A stretch of 64,000 bases of DNA from Algoriphagus litoralis (GTDB lineage Bacteria > Bacteroidota > Bacteroidia > Cytophagales > Cyclobacteriaceae), in NCBI RefSeq assembly GCF_003259255.1, contig NZ_QGOL01000011.1:186001-250000 (forward strand), in the 5' to 3' direction. Position numbers and translations under genes: made by a program. Shown here one piece after another: positions 44,816-53,588 of this stretch. The notes beneath the pieces were generated by a model, which was given only the letters and a program-made list of their open reading frames with translations, was not told where the DNA came from and did no database searches. Position 1 is the stretch's first letter. Every line of letters starts with the position of its first letter.

Positions 44816-45886
44816 ATGGCAAGTCTGACATTAAATCTAGAAAAGCTACGGGTCAATTTTCAATTTCTTAAAGACTTATTTGGACAAAAGGAGGTGAGTT
44901 GGGGCGTTGTGTCAAAACTCCTCTGTGGAAACAAGCTTTTTTTACAGGAGTTGATCAATCTGGGCATTCGGGAAATTCACGACAGCAGGATATCGAATTT
45001 GGCAATGGTCAAGCGGATCAATCGGTCGGTTCAGACGGTTTATATTAAGCCAGTCTCAAAGAAAAATGTATCCCAGATGGTGGAATTTGCCGATGTGAGT
45101 CTGAACAGTGAGCTGGAAACCATCCGGATGATCAGTCAGGAAGCAGTCAAGCAGGACAAACTTCACAAGATCATCATCATGGTCGAGACTGGAGATCTTC
45201 GTGAAGGCGTGCTGGGGGAAAATCTTGTGGATTTCTATGCGGGGATTTTTGAATTGCCCAATATCGAGGTCATCGGATTGGGGACTAACCTGAATTGCCT
45301 CAATGGAGTGATGCCTAGCACAGATAAGCTCATTCAACTCTCCCTTTACAAGCAAATCATCGAGTTGAAATTCGGAAAAGAGATTCCTTGGGTCTCGGCA
45401 GGTACCTCAGTGACTATTCCGCTGATGTTTTCCCATCAACTTCCCAAAGGGATCAACCACTTTAGGGTAGGGGAGACCTTGTATTTCGGAGTGGACTTGG
45501 TGGAGGAGAAAGTGATCGATGGAATGTATGGTGATGTCTTTGAGCTTGAATCTGAAATTATTGAGCTTCAGGAAAAGCCACTTTTGCCTACTGGGACTTT
45601 AGGAGCAAATCCTCAGGGCGAGGTGACCGAAATTGATGAATCTCTCTACGGAAAGACCTCATTTCGGGCAATTTTGGATATTGGATTACTCGATGTAGAT
45701 CCCAAGTATCTGATCGTATCCGATCCCAAAATTGAAATTTTAGGCGCTAGTTCGGATATGTTGATTGTCAATCTAGGACAAAATGAACACAATCTAAAAG
45801 TCGGTGATACCCTGAGTTTTAAGCTGAAATATATGGGGGCATTGGCCTTGATGAATTCAAATTATATAGAGAAAGCCGTGGTCTGA
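44816..45886 (+). CDS. PLP-dependent alanine/ornithine racemase-like protein
   Basis: 356 residues. The TIM-barrel N-terminal domain has the predicted Schiff-base lysine in 'WGVVSKLLCGN' (near residue 34), 'MVETGDLREGV', 'GLGTNLNCLNGVMPS', and the phosphate-binding 'VSAGTSVTIPL'. 'HFRVGETLYFG' closes the barrel, and a C-terminal beta domain follows. This is the YhfX/Orr type of fold III racemase rather than canonical Alr. It would interconvert L- and D-forms of an amino acid; which one is not clear. Confidence 0.8.
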   Translation: MASLTLNLEKLRVNFQFLKDLFGQKEVSWGVVSKLLCGNKLFLQELINLGIREIHDSRISNLAMVKRINRSVQTVYIKPVSKKNVSQMVEFADVSLNSELETIRMISQEAVKQDKLHKIIIMVETGDLREGVLGENLVDFYAGIFELPNIEVIGLGTNLNCLNGVMPSTDKLIQLSLYKQIIELKFGKEIPWVSAGTSVTIPLMFSHQLPKGINHFRVGETLYFGVDLVEEKVIDGMYGDVFELESEIIELQEKPLLPTGTLGANPQGEVTEIDESLYGKTSFRAILDIGLLDVDPKYLIVSDPKIEILGASSDMLIVNLGQNEHNLKVGDTLSFKLKYMGALALMNSNYIEKAVV

Positions 45887-45963
45887 TGAGTCCCTTGCTG
45901 CTTGATTTGGATGGTTTTGGTATTGTTTTGGACTACTATCAAGCGAATCAAACCCAAGTAGAC

Positions 45964-46542
45964 ATGAAAAAAATATTTTTAATCCTATTTCTAGGTGTTT
46001 TCACGGGATTAAATGCCAGCGCTCAATCAGGCTTAGGTATCAGAGGAGGTGCAAGTTTCTTCAATTTTGGAGGAGAGGATGTATCTGAAAATGACTACAC
46101 GAATAGAACAGGATTTCATGCGGGTGTATATGCAAGCATTTTTGGTGGTAGCGCCATCTCGATCGAGCCGGGGATTTACTATTCTGTAAAAGGGACCCAG
46201 AATGATGATGTCCTCAATACTCGGGCAATTCTGGATTACATAGACGTTCCAGTTTTGGTCAGGTTAAAATTTGGAGAAGGATTTAATTTCTTCGTAGGAC
46301 CTCAGGTGTCATTTTTAGCAAGGTCTAAGTTTGAGGGTGATTTTGGTGGATCTACAGTATCCTTGGATACCGATTCGGTAAAAGAAACGGATGCGGCCTT
46401 GGTTTTCGGATTAGGGTACAACCTGCCAAAAGGGTTGAATATTCAGGGTTCGTACGACTATGGATTTACGCCGATATTTAAAAATAGCGACGCAGACGTA
46501 TACAACAGAGGCTTTAAAGTCTCTTTAGGTTATACTTTTTAA
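45964..46542 (+). CDS. outer-membrane beta-barrel protein (porin family, OMP_b-brl_2 type)
   Basis: 192 residues from the ATG at 45964; the longer frame puts 26 residues before a signal peptide that ends NASAQ|S. Eight-strand barrel features: 'GLGIRGGASFFNFGG', 'GFHAGVYASI', 'SIEPGIYYSVKGTQ', 'YIDVPVLVRLKFG', 'FFVGPQVSFLARSKFE', and a C-terminal 'FKVSLGYTF'. It is a clear paralogue of the barrel at 49778-50338. Its role is unknown. Confidence 0.85.
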   Translation: MKKIFLILFLGVFTGLNASAQSGLGIRGGASFFNFGGEDVSENDYTNRTGFHAGVYASIFGGSAISIEPGIYYSVKGTQNDDVLNTRAILDYIDVPVLVRLKFGEGFNFFVGPQVSFLARSKFEGDFGGSTVSLDTDSVKETDAALVFGLGYNLPKGLNIQGSYDYGFTPIFKNSDADVYNRGFKVSLGYTF

Positions 46543-46558
46543 TATGAGCGTTGGATCG

Positions 46559-46591
46559 AAAGGGCTGCGAAAGTGGCCCTTTCTTTTTTGT
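46559..46591 (+). terminator. terminator of the barrel gene
   Basis: AAAGGGC / GCCCTTT stem (the AAA begins at 46559) with a ten-base loop and a T tail ending just before the converging cytochrome gene. Confidence 0.7.
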
Positions 46592-47713
46592 CTATTCCAA
46601 TTCAGCAATCCAAGCCTTAATCAGTTCCACACCTTTTTTATCGACAGTGGTCCGGCCAATCTCTGGCATGGCTACTCCTACTTGAGTTGAATTCATCCGA
46701 TGAATCAGAATAGACTCTTCAGGCTTGCCGGGTACGATATCGTAGGTAAAGCTTCCTGCTCCACTTCCTGCTGCGACAGGGGTCTTATTGATGCCCAATT
46801 TCATAGGATCCTGCTGATCATAGGTTAGAAAAAGCCCAGAGGTACTGGCTGGTCCTGCAGCGCTATGACAATGTGCGCAATTAATGTCCAAGTAGGCCAT
46901 AGCCCGGTCATTCAGTTCCTGGCTTTGATCCTCATAATTTACCAATGTGGGATAAGCTTTTGCCTCATCCCATCCAAGGAGCTTCCTACGGTCACTCCAG
47001 TATTTCAATTGGTTTGCCTGGATGTGGCCATAGTCCACTTCATTGTTGAGATGCTTGATCTGTACTCCGATGGGGGCCATTGCCTCATTTTTATTGTGGC
47101 AGCTTTTGCACTGGTTTTTATTCGGAACAAGGTAATTGATGATTTGATTTTCACCTTGCAGGTCGATATACCTTACTTCAAATTCACCTCCGACAACCCT
47201 GAGTACTGCCTCGGTTTGACTTTCATTCCACACGTAAGGATAAGCTTGCCAGCCTTTTTCTTCATGGATCATCAGTCTGGTTTCGATGATTTTTCGGTCT
47301 CCGTCAGGATTTCTGAAGTCTGTAGGGTAGTAAAAGTTTTTGATTAGAATAGTGCCCAGTGGCAAATTCAATTCCTCGGCTTCGATTTCGGCATTATTCC
47401 CCTCAGGGATGAAGACAAAGCGGCTTTTGAACGCATTATCCGTGAAAAGTGAGGAGGCAGGTTTGTAAAAGATGACCCCCTCAGTCGGATCTAAGGCATT
47501 AAGATCTCCCTGGAAAAAACCATACGTAGAGAGTCTTCGGTAAGGGTAATTCCCACTGGCAGATTCCTCTTTTAAACTATCCTCAGGTAAGGCGGATTGT
47601 ATTTTTATAGTGGCATCTTCTGTTTTTTGACAGGAAATAAACAAGACCAGCAACAGTATGCAAAAGCTGATGGCTAAAACCCATTGTTGATTTTTACGCT
47701 TGATATTTTCCAT
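46592..47713 (-). CDS. diheme c-type cytochrome lipoprotein (SO_2930/HNE_0200-like)
   Basis: 373 residues. Lipobox FISC (Cys28). Two CxxCH heme sites, CKSCH at 202-206 and CAHCH at 279-283. 'LPLGTILIKNFYYP', 'RLMIHEEKGWQAYPYVWNE' and 'DIVPGKPEESILIHRM' match a family I recall as adjacent to a parallel beta-helix protein (TIGR03806 with TIGR03805). That partner lies 52 bases upstream here. It is expected periplasmic and electron-carrying; the substrate of the pair is not known. Confidence 0.82.
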   Translation of the reverse strand: MENIKRKNQQWVLAISFCILLLVLFISCQKTEDATIKIQSALPEDSLKEESASGNYPYRRLSTYGFFQGDLNALDPTEGVIFYKPASSLFTDNAFKSRFVFIPEGNNAEIEAEELNLPLGTILIKNFYYPTDFRNPDGDRKIIETRLMIHEEKGWQAYPYVWNESQTEAVLRVVGGEFEVRYIDLQGENQIINYLVPNKNQCKSCHNKNEAMAPIGVQIKHLNNEVDYGHIQANQLKYWSDRRKLLGWDEAKAYPTLVNYEDQSQELNDRAMAYLDINCAHCHSAAGPASTSGLFLTYDQQDPMKLGINKTPVAAGSGAGSFTYDIVPGKPEESILIHRMNSTQVGVAMPEIGRTTVDKKGVELIKAWIAELE

Positions 47714-47765
47714 TCTGATATAATTTATTGCCGGTAATCGTTCACTCTGCTGAGTTTGTTGGGAT

Positions 47766-49058
47766 CTATTCCAGACCTGATCGATCCGTGTTCACTTTTA
47801 CCTCACAGTTTTTAAATGGGGTGGCGTCTTTTGAAGCAGTGATGTTTTCCTCCCCTTTGCTCAGGTCAAAGCGTGTGAATCTCAGATTTTCAATTTCCGA
47901 TTCTTGGATACACACGCGCATGGGATTGGAATCGATCGATGCACTGAGCTTTTCATCCCAGATTCCATCGTAGATGATGTCTTGGGTTTTTGCAAATCCG
48001 TGTGCATTGTATACTAGAATCAGTTTTCCAAGTTCCCGTGAGAAATCAGGGAATTGATACCAGTTTCGCTCGTATTCATTTTCGTGAACATAGATATCGG
48101 TAGTGTATGGTGACCAATTTGGGGCTTCGGCAGGGAAGCCAGTGACCTGATAGCTAGCGATGGATATGCCCGCAGTCTTGTTTCGTAGAATTCGATTTCC
48201 ATAGACTTCGACTTCTTTAGCTGCCAAAAGCACAACCCCTGATCCGGGAGGGATCATAGTCACGGTGTTCCCATTTGGCCCTTCTCCCAGAGGGGTTGCA
48301 AAGTTTTCATGGTTATTGTCTAGGATATCATTGTCATAAATCTTGGTGCCTTTGCCGTCAGATTTGGGCAAACCGGGCAAGTTAAAGACCAAAATCCCTC
48401 CTGCATTATCACGAGCAGTATTTCCAAAAACCTCAGCATTGTCGCAGTTTTCGATTTCAATTCCAGCGACATTTCCAAATGCCAAGGAATTCTTCACCAC
48501 AATATTTTCGGATTGGCCGACGTAAATCCCGGCATCCTTAGAGTGAGAAGCGATGCATTCGTCGATCACTACATTTTTGCACTGTACGGGATAAATGGCA
48601 TAGGTGCCGTTTTTGGATTTGTCACCATTGGTCCAGGTTACGTTGATTCGCCGGAAAGTAATTCCGTCGGAATGTTGCGCTTTGATTCCATCTCCCGGAG
48701 CGTCTTCTATGGTGAGATCTTCAATGCTGATAGCATTGCCGACGATTTTAATGCCTTCGCCACCAGACTTCAGGTTCCGAAATGAGATCACCGTCTGATC
48801 CATTCCAGCGCCTTTTATTTTAACCCCGGTTTTGTTGTCCAAGATTAATTGGGAGTTCATTTCATAAAAGCCAGCCGGAATCTCAATTGTGCTCGAATCC
48901 TCTGCCATGATGAAGGCCTCAATTACCTGATCAACTTCAGTCTGACTTACTCTAGTCAATTGAGAGGAATCAAAAGACTGCTCAGAGGTACTGCTTCCGC
49001 AGGAAAAAAGGACTGATGCCAAAGCTATTCCGATTAAGCAAGGAATGGATTTTCTCAT
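47766..49058 (-). CDS. parallel beta-helix repeat lipoprotein
   Basis: 430 residues from the ATG at 49058; the longer frame starts at a TTG and adds 10 residues before the lipoprotein signal. Lipobox LFSC. Right-handed beta-helix repeats of about 22 residues run from about 70 to 330: 'NAISIEDLTIEDAPGDGIKA', 'ENIVVKNSLAFGNVAGIEIE', 'DNAEVFGNTARDNAGGILVF', 'KEVEVYGNRILRNKTAGISI'. This is the pectate-lyase-like fold (NosD/CASH type), pointing to carbohydrate binding or cleavage. It is paired with the diheme cytochrome downstream. Confidence 0.82.
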   Translation of the reverse strand: MRKSIPCLIGIALASVLFSCGSSTSEQSFDSSQLTRVSQTEVDQVIEAFIMAEDSSTIEIPAGFYEMNSQLILDNKTGVKIKGAGMDQTVISFRNLKSGGEGIKIVGNAISIEDLTIEDAPGDGIKAQHSDGITFRRINVTWTNGDKSKNGTYAIYPVQCKNVVIDECIASHSKDAGIYVGQSENIVVKNSLAFGNVAGIEIENCDNAEVFGNTARDNAGGILVFNLPGLPKSDGKGTKIYDNDILDNNHENFATPLGEGPNGNTVTMIPPGSGVVLLAAKEVEVYGNRILRNKTAGISIASYQVTGFPAEAPNWSPYTTDIYVHENEYERNWYQFPDFSRELGKLILVYNAHGFAKTQDIIYDGIWDEKLSASIDSNPMRVCIQESEIENLRFTRFDLSKGEENITASKDATPFKNCEVKVNTDRSGLE

Positions 49059-49134
49059 AGAAAGTTGGAATGGGGTGATTTTTTTCAAAGCTACCCATTG
49101 ACCAAAGAATTATCTTTTGAGAAAAGTCAATTAA

Positions 49135-49698
49135 TCAGATTCTTGCTCTGATGCGGCTGAGTGTCTCAATACTCATGTCAAGGTAGGATGCAATCTGGCC
49201 TACAGATGCCCGCTGGATGATCTTTGGTCTGTATTCCATCAGATCAAGGTATCGATCTCTGGCAGATTTGAATTTGGTGAAGATCAACTGTTCTTCCAGG
49301 GTAATGTAATATTGCTCCAAGATAAGTCGGTAAGCGCGCTCGAGGTCGTGGTGTTTTTCAAACAATTTCAGGAGAGATTCATATTTGATACGTCCCACTT
49401 TGGTCTTTTCCATGGCTTCTAAATTTTCATAAGAAGGTTTCCGTGAGATGAAGGAATGCATGGCTGTCAAAAACTCGCCTTCCAGCGAAAATGAAACTGT
49501 AATATCTTTGTTGTCCCGGGTATAAAAGCTTCTGGCTGATCCCTCAGTGATGAAATAGAGATGGTTACATACTTGTCCCTCTTGCTCGAGTAATCCCCCT
49601 TTATCTACAGAAATCACGTCTAACTCCGCTTCGAAGGCTCTTTTAGCCTCTTCACTCAGGTCAGGAAATTGGTCAAACATGTCAAAGTTTTTCTTCAT
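49135..49698 (-). CDS. Crp/Fnr-family transcriptional regulator
   Basis: 187 residues. An N-terminal cyclic-nucleotide-binding-like beta roll ('GGLLEQEGQVCNHLYFITEGSARSFY', 'FSLEGEFLTAMHSFISRKPS') lacks the usual cAMP-binding Arg-Ser pair. A C-terminal helix-turn-helix follows: 'RASVGQIASYLDMSIETLSRIR'. Such Bacteroidota members have uncertain ligands. It is divergent from a barrel gene 79 bases away and may regulate it. Confidence 0.85.
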   Translation of the reverse strand: MKKNFDMFDQFPDLSEEAKRAFEAELDVISVDKGGLLEQEGQVCNHLYFITEGSARSFYTRDNKDITVSFSLEGEFLTAMHSFISRKPSYENLEAMEKTKVGRIKYESLLKLFEKHHDLERAYRLILEQYYITLEEQLIFTKFKSARDRYLDLMEYRPKIIQRASVGQIASYLDMSIETLSRIRARI

Positions 49699-49713
49699 CT
49701 GGGGTTTAAAAAG

Positions 49714-49743
49714 TTGAGGTTAGACAAGAAATGGATAATCTTG
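49714..49743 (+). promoter_or_regulatory. candidate promoter of the second barrel gene
   Basis: TTG (49714-49716), 19 bases, TAATCTTG (49736-49743), one mismatch from TAnnTTTG, 34 bases before the ATG at 49778. Confidence 0.4.
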
Positions 49744-49777
49744 CGTTTGTATACTGTAAATTATAAAGATTTGAATC

Positions 49778-50338
49778 ATGAGAAAAATTTTATTGGCATT
49801 CTTTCTTCTAGGAATGGCTGCCACTGCACATGGGCAATTTGGAGTGAGGGCTGGATATAATTCCGCAAATTTTGCCAGCACTAATTTTGATGCGAAATCA
49901 GGATTTCATGTTGGAGGGTATTACACAATAGGAGCGGGTTTTATTTCAATAGAACCGGGCATTCAATATTCTCAAAAGGGCTACCAGGGTACCGAAACCG
50001 CAACTGGGAAGATCGTCGATGAAAGCCTTGGGTACATAGACGTCCCGGTGCTACTCAGATTGAATCTCCTGCCGGCGGTGAATATTTTCGCGGGGCCACA
50101 AGCATCTGTATTTGTTTCGAGCAAATATCAGCTGGGAGATGAGATGTTTGACAGCTCTGAAGCGATCAAAGGGTACGACCTAGGCGGAGTAGTAGGTGCT
50201 CAGGTGAAGTTGCCTCTTGGTTTCAATGTCCAAGCAAACTATGATTTTGGTCTCAGCTCGCTCAATTATTATGATACCGATGTGAAAAACCAAGTCTTCA
50301 AAATCTCCCTTGGGTACACTTTCGGAAGTACCGATTAA
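49778..50338 (+). CDS. outer-membrane beta-barrel protein (porin family), paralogue of 45964-46542
   Basis: 186 residues. Signal peptide ending AHGQ|F, then barrel strands 'GVRAGYNSANFAS', 'GFHVGGYYTIGAGFISIEPGIQYSQKGYQG', 'YIDVPVLLRLNLLP', 'FAGPQASVFVSSKYQ', 'FNVQANYDFGLSSLNYYDTD', and 'FKISLGYTFGSTD' at the end. 'ISIEPGI.YS.KG' and 'YIDVPVL.RL' are shared with the protein at 45964. It has its own promoter and terminator. Confidence 0.85.
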   Translation: MRKILLAFFLLGMAATAHGQFGVRAGYNSANFASTNFDAKSGFHVGGYYTIGAGFISIEPGIQYSQKGYQGTETATGKIVDESLGYIDVPVLLRLNLLPAVNIFAGPQASVFVSSKYQLGDEMFDSSEAIKGYDLGGVVGAQVKLPLGFNVQANYDFGLSSLNYYDTDVKNQVFKISLGYTFGSTD

Positions 50339-50360
50339 ATTTCGGTTAAAGTCAATTGAA

Positions 50361-50398
50361 TAAATCCCGGCTCCAAAAAGTCGGGATTTATTTTTTTA
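50361..50398 (+). terminator. terminator overlapping the 3' end of ruvC
   Basis: TAAATCCCG / CGGGATTTA stem with a 12-base loop and a T run ending at 50397. The stem's right arm and T run overlap the last codons of the converging ruvC gene. Confidence 0.75.
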
Positions 50399-50963
50399 TC
50401 CGGTTGGGATTTTCCTCGATGAATGACTTCCATCCCTCATTTCTTCCTCTGGTCTGAACTCTTCCTTCGTGAAAATGATGGCAAAGCGCCACTGCCAAAG
50501 CATCTGTCGCATCGAGCATTTTAGGTAGTTCGGTCAGGCTAAACAAGGTCTGAAGCATGGCTGCCACCTGCTCTTTGGAGGCGTTGCCATTGCCGGTGAC
50601 TGATTGCTTCACTTTCTTGGGCGAATATTCGGTGATGGGGATTTCCCTGGCCAAAGCTGCTGCCATCGCTACCCCTTGAGCTCTTCCGAGTTTTAGCATG
50701 GATTGTACGTTGGCCCCATAGAATGGTGCCTCCAACGCCATTGTATCCGGTAAAAATTCATCAATAATTCCAGTAACCCGCTCGAAAATTTTCTTGAGTT
50801 TGAGCTCGTGGGTTTCGTATTTTTTTAGGTGAATGACTCCGTATTGAAGGATTTTGTACTTTTTTCCCTCAGTCAAAATCAACCCATACCCCATGACATT
50901 GGTACCTGGATCGATCCCGAGTATGATTTTTTCGTTTGGCTCTTTTTTATCTTCTTTACTCAC
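50388..50963 (-). CDS. ruvC: crossover junction endodeoxyribonuclease RuvC
   Basis: 191 residues. The catalytic acidic residues are Asp18 in 'GIDPGT', Glu78 in 'ALEAPFYG', and Asp151/Asp154 in 'DATDALAVALCHHF', as in E. coli RuvC. 'YSPKKVKQSVTGNGNASKEQV' is a further signature. It cuts Holliday junctions with RuvAB. Its start is only 21 bases from that of a divergent glycosyltransferase gene. Confidence 0.95.
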   Translation of the reverse strand: MSKEDKKEPNEKIILGIDPGTNVMGYGLILTEGKKYKILQYGVIHLKKYETHELKLKKIFERVTGIIDEFLPDTMALEAPFYGANVQSMLKLGRAQGVAMAAALAREIPITEYSPKKVKQSVTGNGNASKEQVAAMLQTLFSLTELPKMLDATDALAVALCHHFHEGRVQTRGRNEGWKSFIEENPNRIKK

Positions 50964-50984
50964 CTGCGCAAGTTAGCCGAAAAG

Positions 50985-52085
50985 ATGATCAGTTTTTACC
51001 TCCTGTGGATAGGATGCTATGTAGTTTTGCTTGGTTTACTGGCGCAAAAGTGGCCCCGAAAAAGGCCCAATGGTAAAGTGGAAGACTTTTTCCCTGCGGT
51101 CACGATTGTAATTCCTTTCAGAAACGAGCTCAAAAATCTGCCTAATCTTCTTTCCGAACTTCAGGCAATTACCTATCCAGATTTGGATGTTTTGCTCGTG
51201 GATGACCAAAGCGACGATGATTCTGTTGCCTATATTCAAGAAAGACTTCCATCCGATTCCCGGATTCGGCTAGCTAGAAGTCAAGGAATCGGAAAAAAAG
51301 AGGCAATTGAATATGGGGTTAAAGCAGCTAAGAATGATTTGATTCTTTGCTCCGATGCCGACTGTTCTTTTCCAGAAGATTGGGTGAATGGATTGATTTA
51401 CCCGTTTTCTGATCCCAAAATCCAATTGGTAGCCGGACCTGTCATGGGTAAGGGGAGTACTAATTTTTTTGAGCGATTTCAACAGATCGAATGGTCCAGT
51501 ATCCTATTGGTCACCCAGTATTTTTTTAGCAAAAAACAGCCCTTAATGTGCAGTGGGGCTAACCTTGCCTACCGAAAGTCTACCTTCGAGGCAGTGGGTG
51601 GCTATTTTACCAATAAACATCATTTGTCTGGTGACGATGAGTTTTTGCTGAAAAGAGTAGCCGATACTTTCGGAGGCGAATGTTGCGTCTATCTTCCTTT
51701 CTCAGAAAACTTAGTTCATACCCAATCCGTCAGTACCGTGTTTGATTTGATCAATCAGCGAGTTCGCTGGGCAGGCAAGTGGAAGGCCCATCGGGAGATT
51801 ATTCACTTAATTTCAGCAGTTTTTTCATTTGTTGTACAATTAGTCTGGTTGGTTAGTCTCCTGCTCTTATTCATGGGCACTTGGGAGATAGTAGTATTTT
51901 GGGTCGTGTGGATAGGGAAAATTGCAGCAGAAAGGCTGGTATTGGGCAAAGTCCTGAACTCTTTTGGAAAAGTATTGCCGACGTTGGACTTTTTGAAAAC
52001 AGGCTTTGTTCACCCGTTTTATGTTCTGTTCGTTGGTTTTGGGGTAATTCGTGGAAAATTTACTTGGAAAGGGCGAAGCAACTGA
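50985..52085 (+). CDS. family 2 glycosyltransferase, membrane-bound
   Basis: 366 residues from the ATG at 50985; the longer frame would start inside ruvC. One N-terminal helix (1-20), then a GT-A domain with 'VTIVIPFRNELKNLPNLLSEL', 'VLLVDDQSDDDS', the DxD-like 'ILCSDADCSFPEDW', 'HLSGDDEFLLKR' and 'QRVRWAGKWK' (Q/RxxRW motif), then two or three C-terminal helices. It adds sugars to a lipid or polysaccharide at the inner membrane. It is related to the enzyme at 54218 and heads the following gene run. Confidence 0.88.
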   Translation: MISFYLLWIGCYVVLLGLLAQKWPRKRPNGKVEDFFPAVTIVIPFRNELKNLPNLLSELQAITYPDLDVLLVDDQSDDDSVAYIQERLPSDSRIRLARSQGIGKKEAIEYGVKAAKNDLILCSDADCSFPEDWVNGLIYPFSDPKIQLVAGPVMGKGSTNFFERFQQIEWSSILLVTQYFFSKKQPLMCSGANLAYRKSTFEAVGGYFTNKHHLSGDDEFLLKRVADTFGGECCVYLPFSENLVHTQSVSTVFDLINQRVRWAGKWKAHREIIHLISAVFSFVVQLVWLVSLLLLFMGTWEIVVFWVVWIGKIAAERLVLGKVLNSFGKVLPTLDFLKTGFVHPFYVLFVGFGVIRGKFTWKGRSN

Positions 52086-52118
52086 AGAATCCTTAATTTA
52101 GCCTTCGAATTGAAAACT

Positions 52119-52370
52119 ATGAGTGACGAGGAATTTGACCTGCTCGATGAGCTGTATTTTGTGCAGCATTATGAATACCTCAAAGAAAGATTGGGATGGG
52201 AAAATGAGTTGCTTCTGGCTACACTCCAATCACTCTATCAGAACGGGATGATCAAATGTCTCACAACTCCTGATTCCGAGCGCTTTGACAGGGTTGAAAT
52301 CTTAGCCGAAGGGAAAGCCCTCTTTTACCTGGCTACAAAAAAAGGCCTCATGGCTCACAACACGATATAA
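52119..52370 (+). CDS. small protein of unknown function before the SpoIIE phosphatase
   Basis: 83 residues from the ATG at 52119; a TTG three codons earlier is less likely. Acidic N-terminus 'MSDEEFDLLDELYFVQHYEYL', then 'LLLATLQSLYQNGMIKCL' and 'RVEILAEGKALFYLATKKGLM', which looks like a helix-helix-wing (winged-helix) arrangement. I do not recognise a family. It ends 3 bases before the phosphatase gene, so a regulatory link is plausible but unproven. Confidence 0.7.
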   Translation: MSDEEFDLLDELYFVQHYEYLKERLGWENELLLATLQSLYQNGMIKCLTTPDSERFDRVEILAEGKALFYLATKKGLMAHNTI

Positions 52371-52373
52371 GAC

Positions 52374-53585
52374 TTGCTGGACGATACCTACAAATACCAA
52401 CGAAAAGAACTAGAGCTCAAGGCATTACTTGAGATCACCCAGGCGATCAATGAGAACCAATCTGAAGCTACCCTAGTCAATATTTTTAAATTCACTTGCC
52501 TAGTTCACCTGGATATCAAGTCCTTGATCTTATACGTGCTGAAAAAGGATGTTTTTGAACGAAAGATCTCTCATGGAGTAAAGGGAAAAGTTCCGGTGAC
52601 CCTAGAATCAGCTGCCATCCTAGACAAAAAGGAATCCGGCCAACTACAAATCCAATTAGGGGAGGAATATACATTCGAAGAATTGGAAACCTATCTTCCT
52701 GTATATCACAAGGACAAGTTACTCGCAATTTTATTTCTGAAACGGAAATCAGAGGAGATGGAATTGGACTTGGACTTTACTCAAGCTTTAGCAAATATCT
52801 TGGTAGTGGCTTTGGAAAATAAGCGGTTTGCCAGAAAACAGCTGGAGCAAGAGGTTCTCAACCGTGAGGTAGAGATTGCTTCGCAAGTCCAACAGATGCT
52901 TTTTCCCTCCTCGCTGCCTAATACTCCTGAGCTAAAAGCTATGGTAACCTATTACCCACACAGCATGGTGGGCGGCGACTATTATGACCTGATTCAGAAG
53001 TCGTCAGATGTCCTTTATTTCTGCATTGCTGATGTATCCGGCAAGGGGATTTCTGCTGCACTCCTGATGTCCAACTTCCAGGCAGCCTTGAGAACGTTGC
53101 TACGGAGTGATGCAGACTTCAATGTCATCATTCATCAGTTAAATTATACGTTGATCGAAAATACCAAGGGAGAGCGTTTCATCACTTTTTTCCTCGGAGA
53201 ATACAACCGGAAAACCAAAAAACTGAGGTATGTCAATGCCGGACATAACCCACCGATCCTGTGCTGGGAGCGAACGAAGAAAAGTGAGCTTCTGGAGGCA
53301 GGGACGACTATTTTGGGAGCATTTGATGAATTGCCGTTTTTGGAAGTCGGGGAGCGTGAAAATCTAGAGAATTTCACCGTCCACCTGTATACCGACGGAT
53401 TGACCGAGTCGATGAATGCGGAGGAAGAAGAGTTTGGAGAGGAGCGATTCCAGCAGTTTGTAAATGAGCATTTATGCATGAATCCAGAGGATTTTCACCA
53501 AGAGTTTTTTGATAAGATGCAAGCCTTTACCCAACAGATTCCTTTACGGGACGACTTGACGCTGTTAAGCCTTAGATTTCGGTAG
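52374..53585 (+). CDS. SpoIIE/PP2C-type serine phosphatase with GAF-like sensor domain
   Basis: 403 residues, with TTG as the only credible start. A GAF-like sensory domain (about 15-150) leads through a helical linker ('RKQLEQEVLNREVEIASQVQQ') into the PPM domain: 'HSMVGGDYYDL', 'CIADVSGKGISAALLMSNFQA', 'YVNAGHNPPIL', 'LYTDGLTES' and 'LRDDLTLLSLRF' with the metal-binding Asp residues. Such enzymes act on anti-sigma antagonists or other phosphoserine proteins. No kinase or antagonist gene is next to it. Confidence 0.9.
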   Translation: MLDDTYKYQRKELELKALLEITQAINENQSEATLVNIFKFTCLVHLDIKSLILYVLKKDVFERKISHGVKGKVPVTLESAAILDKKESGQLQIQLGEEYTFEELETYLPVYHKDKLLAILFLKRKSEEMELDLDFTQALANILVVALENKRFARKQLEQEVLNREVEIASQVQQMLFPSSLPNTPELKAMVTYYPHSMVGGDYYDLIQKSSDVLYFCIADVSGKGISAALLMSNFQAALRTLLRSDADFNVIIHQLNYTLIENTKGERFITFFLGEYNRKTKKLRYVNAGHNPPILCWERTKKSELLEAGTTILGAFDELPFLEVGERENLENFTVHLYTDGLTESMNAEEEEFGEERFQQFVNEHLCMNPEDFHQEFFDKMQAFTQQIPLRDDLTLLSLRFR

Positions 53586-53588
53586 AAT

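Noticed and set aside
45886..45963. Extension of the barrel protein to an ATG overlapping the racemase stop
   Set aside because: The overlap looks like coupling, but the resulting 26 residues precede a complete signal peptide starting at 45964.
50829..50984. N-terminal extension of the glycosyltransferase into ruvC
   Set aside because: The added residues mirror the complement of ruvC; the ATG at 50985 gives a normal N-terminal helix.
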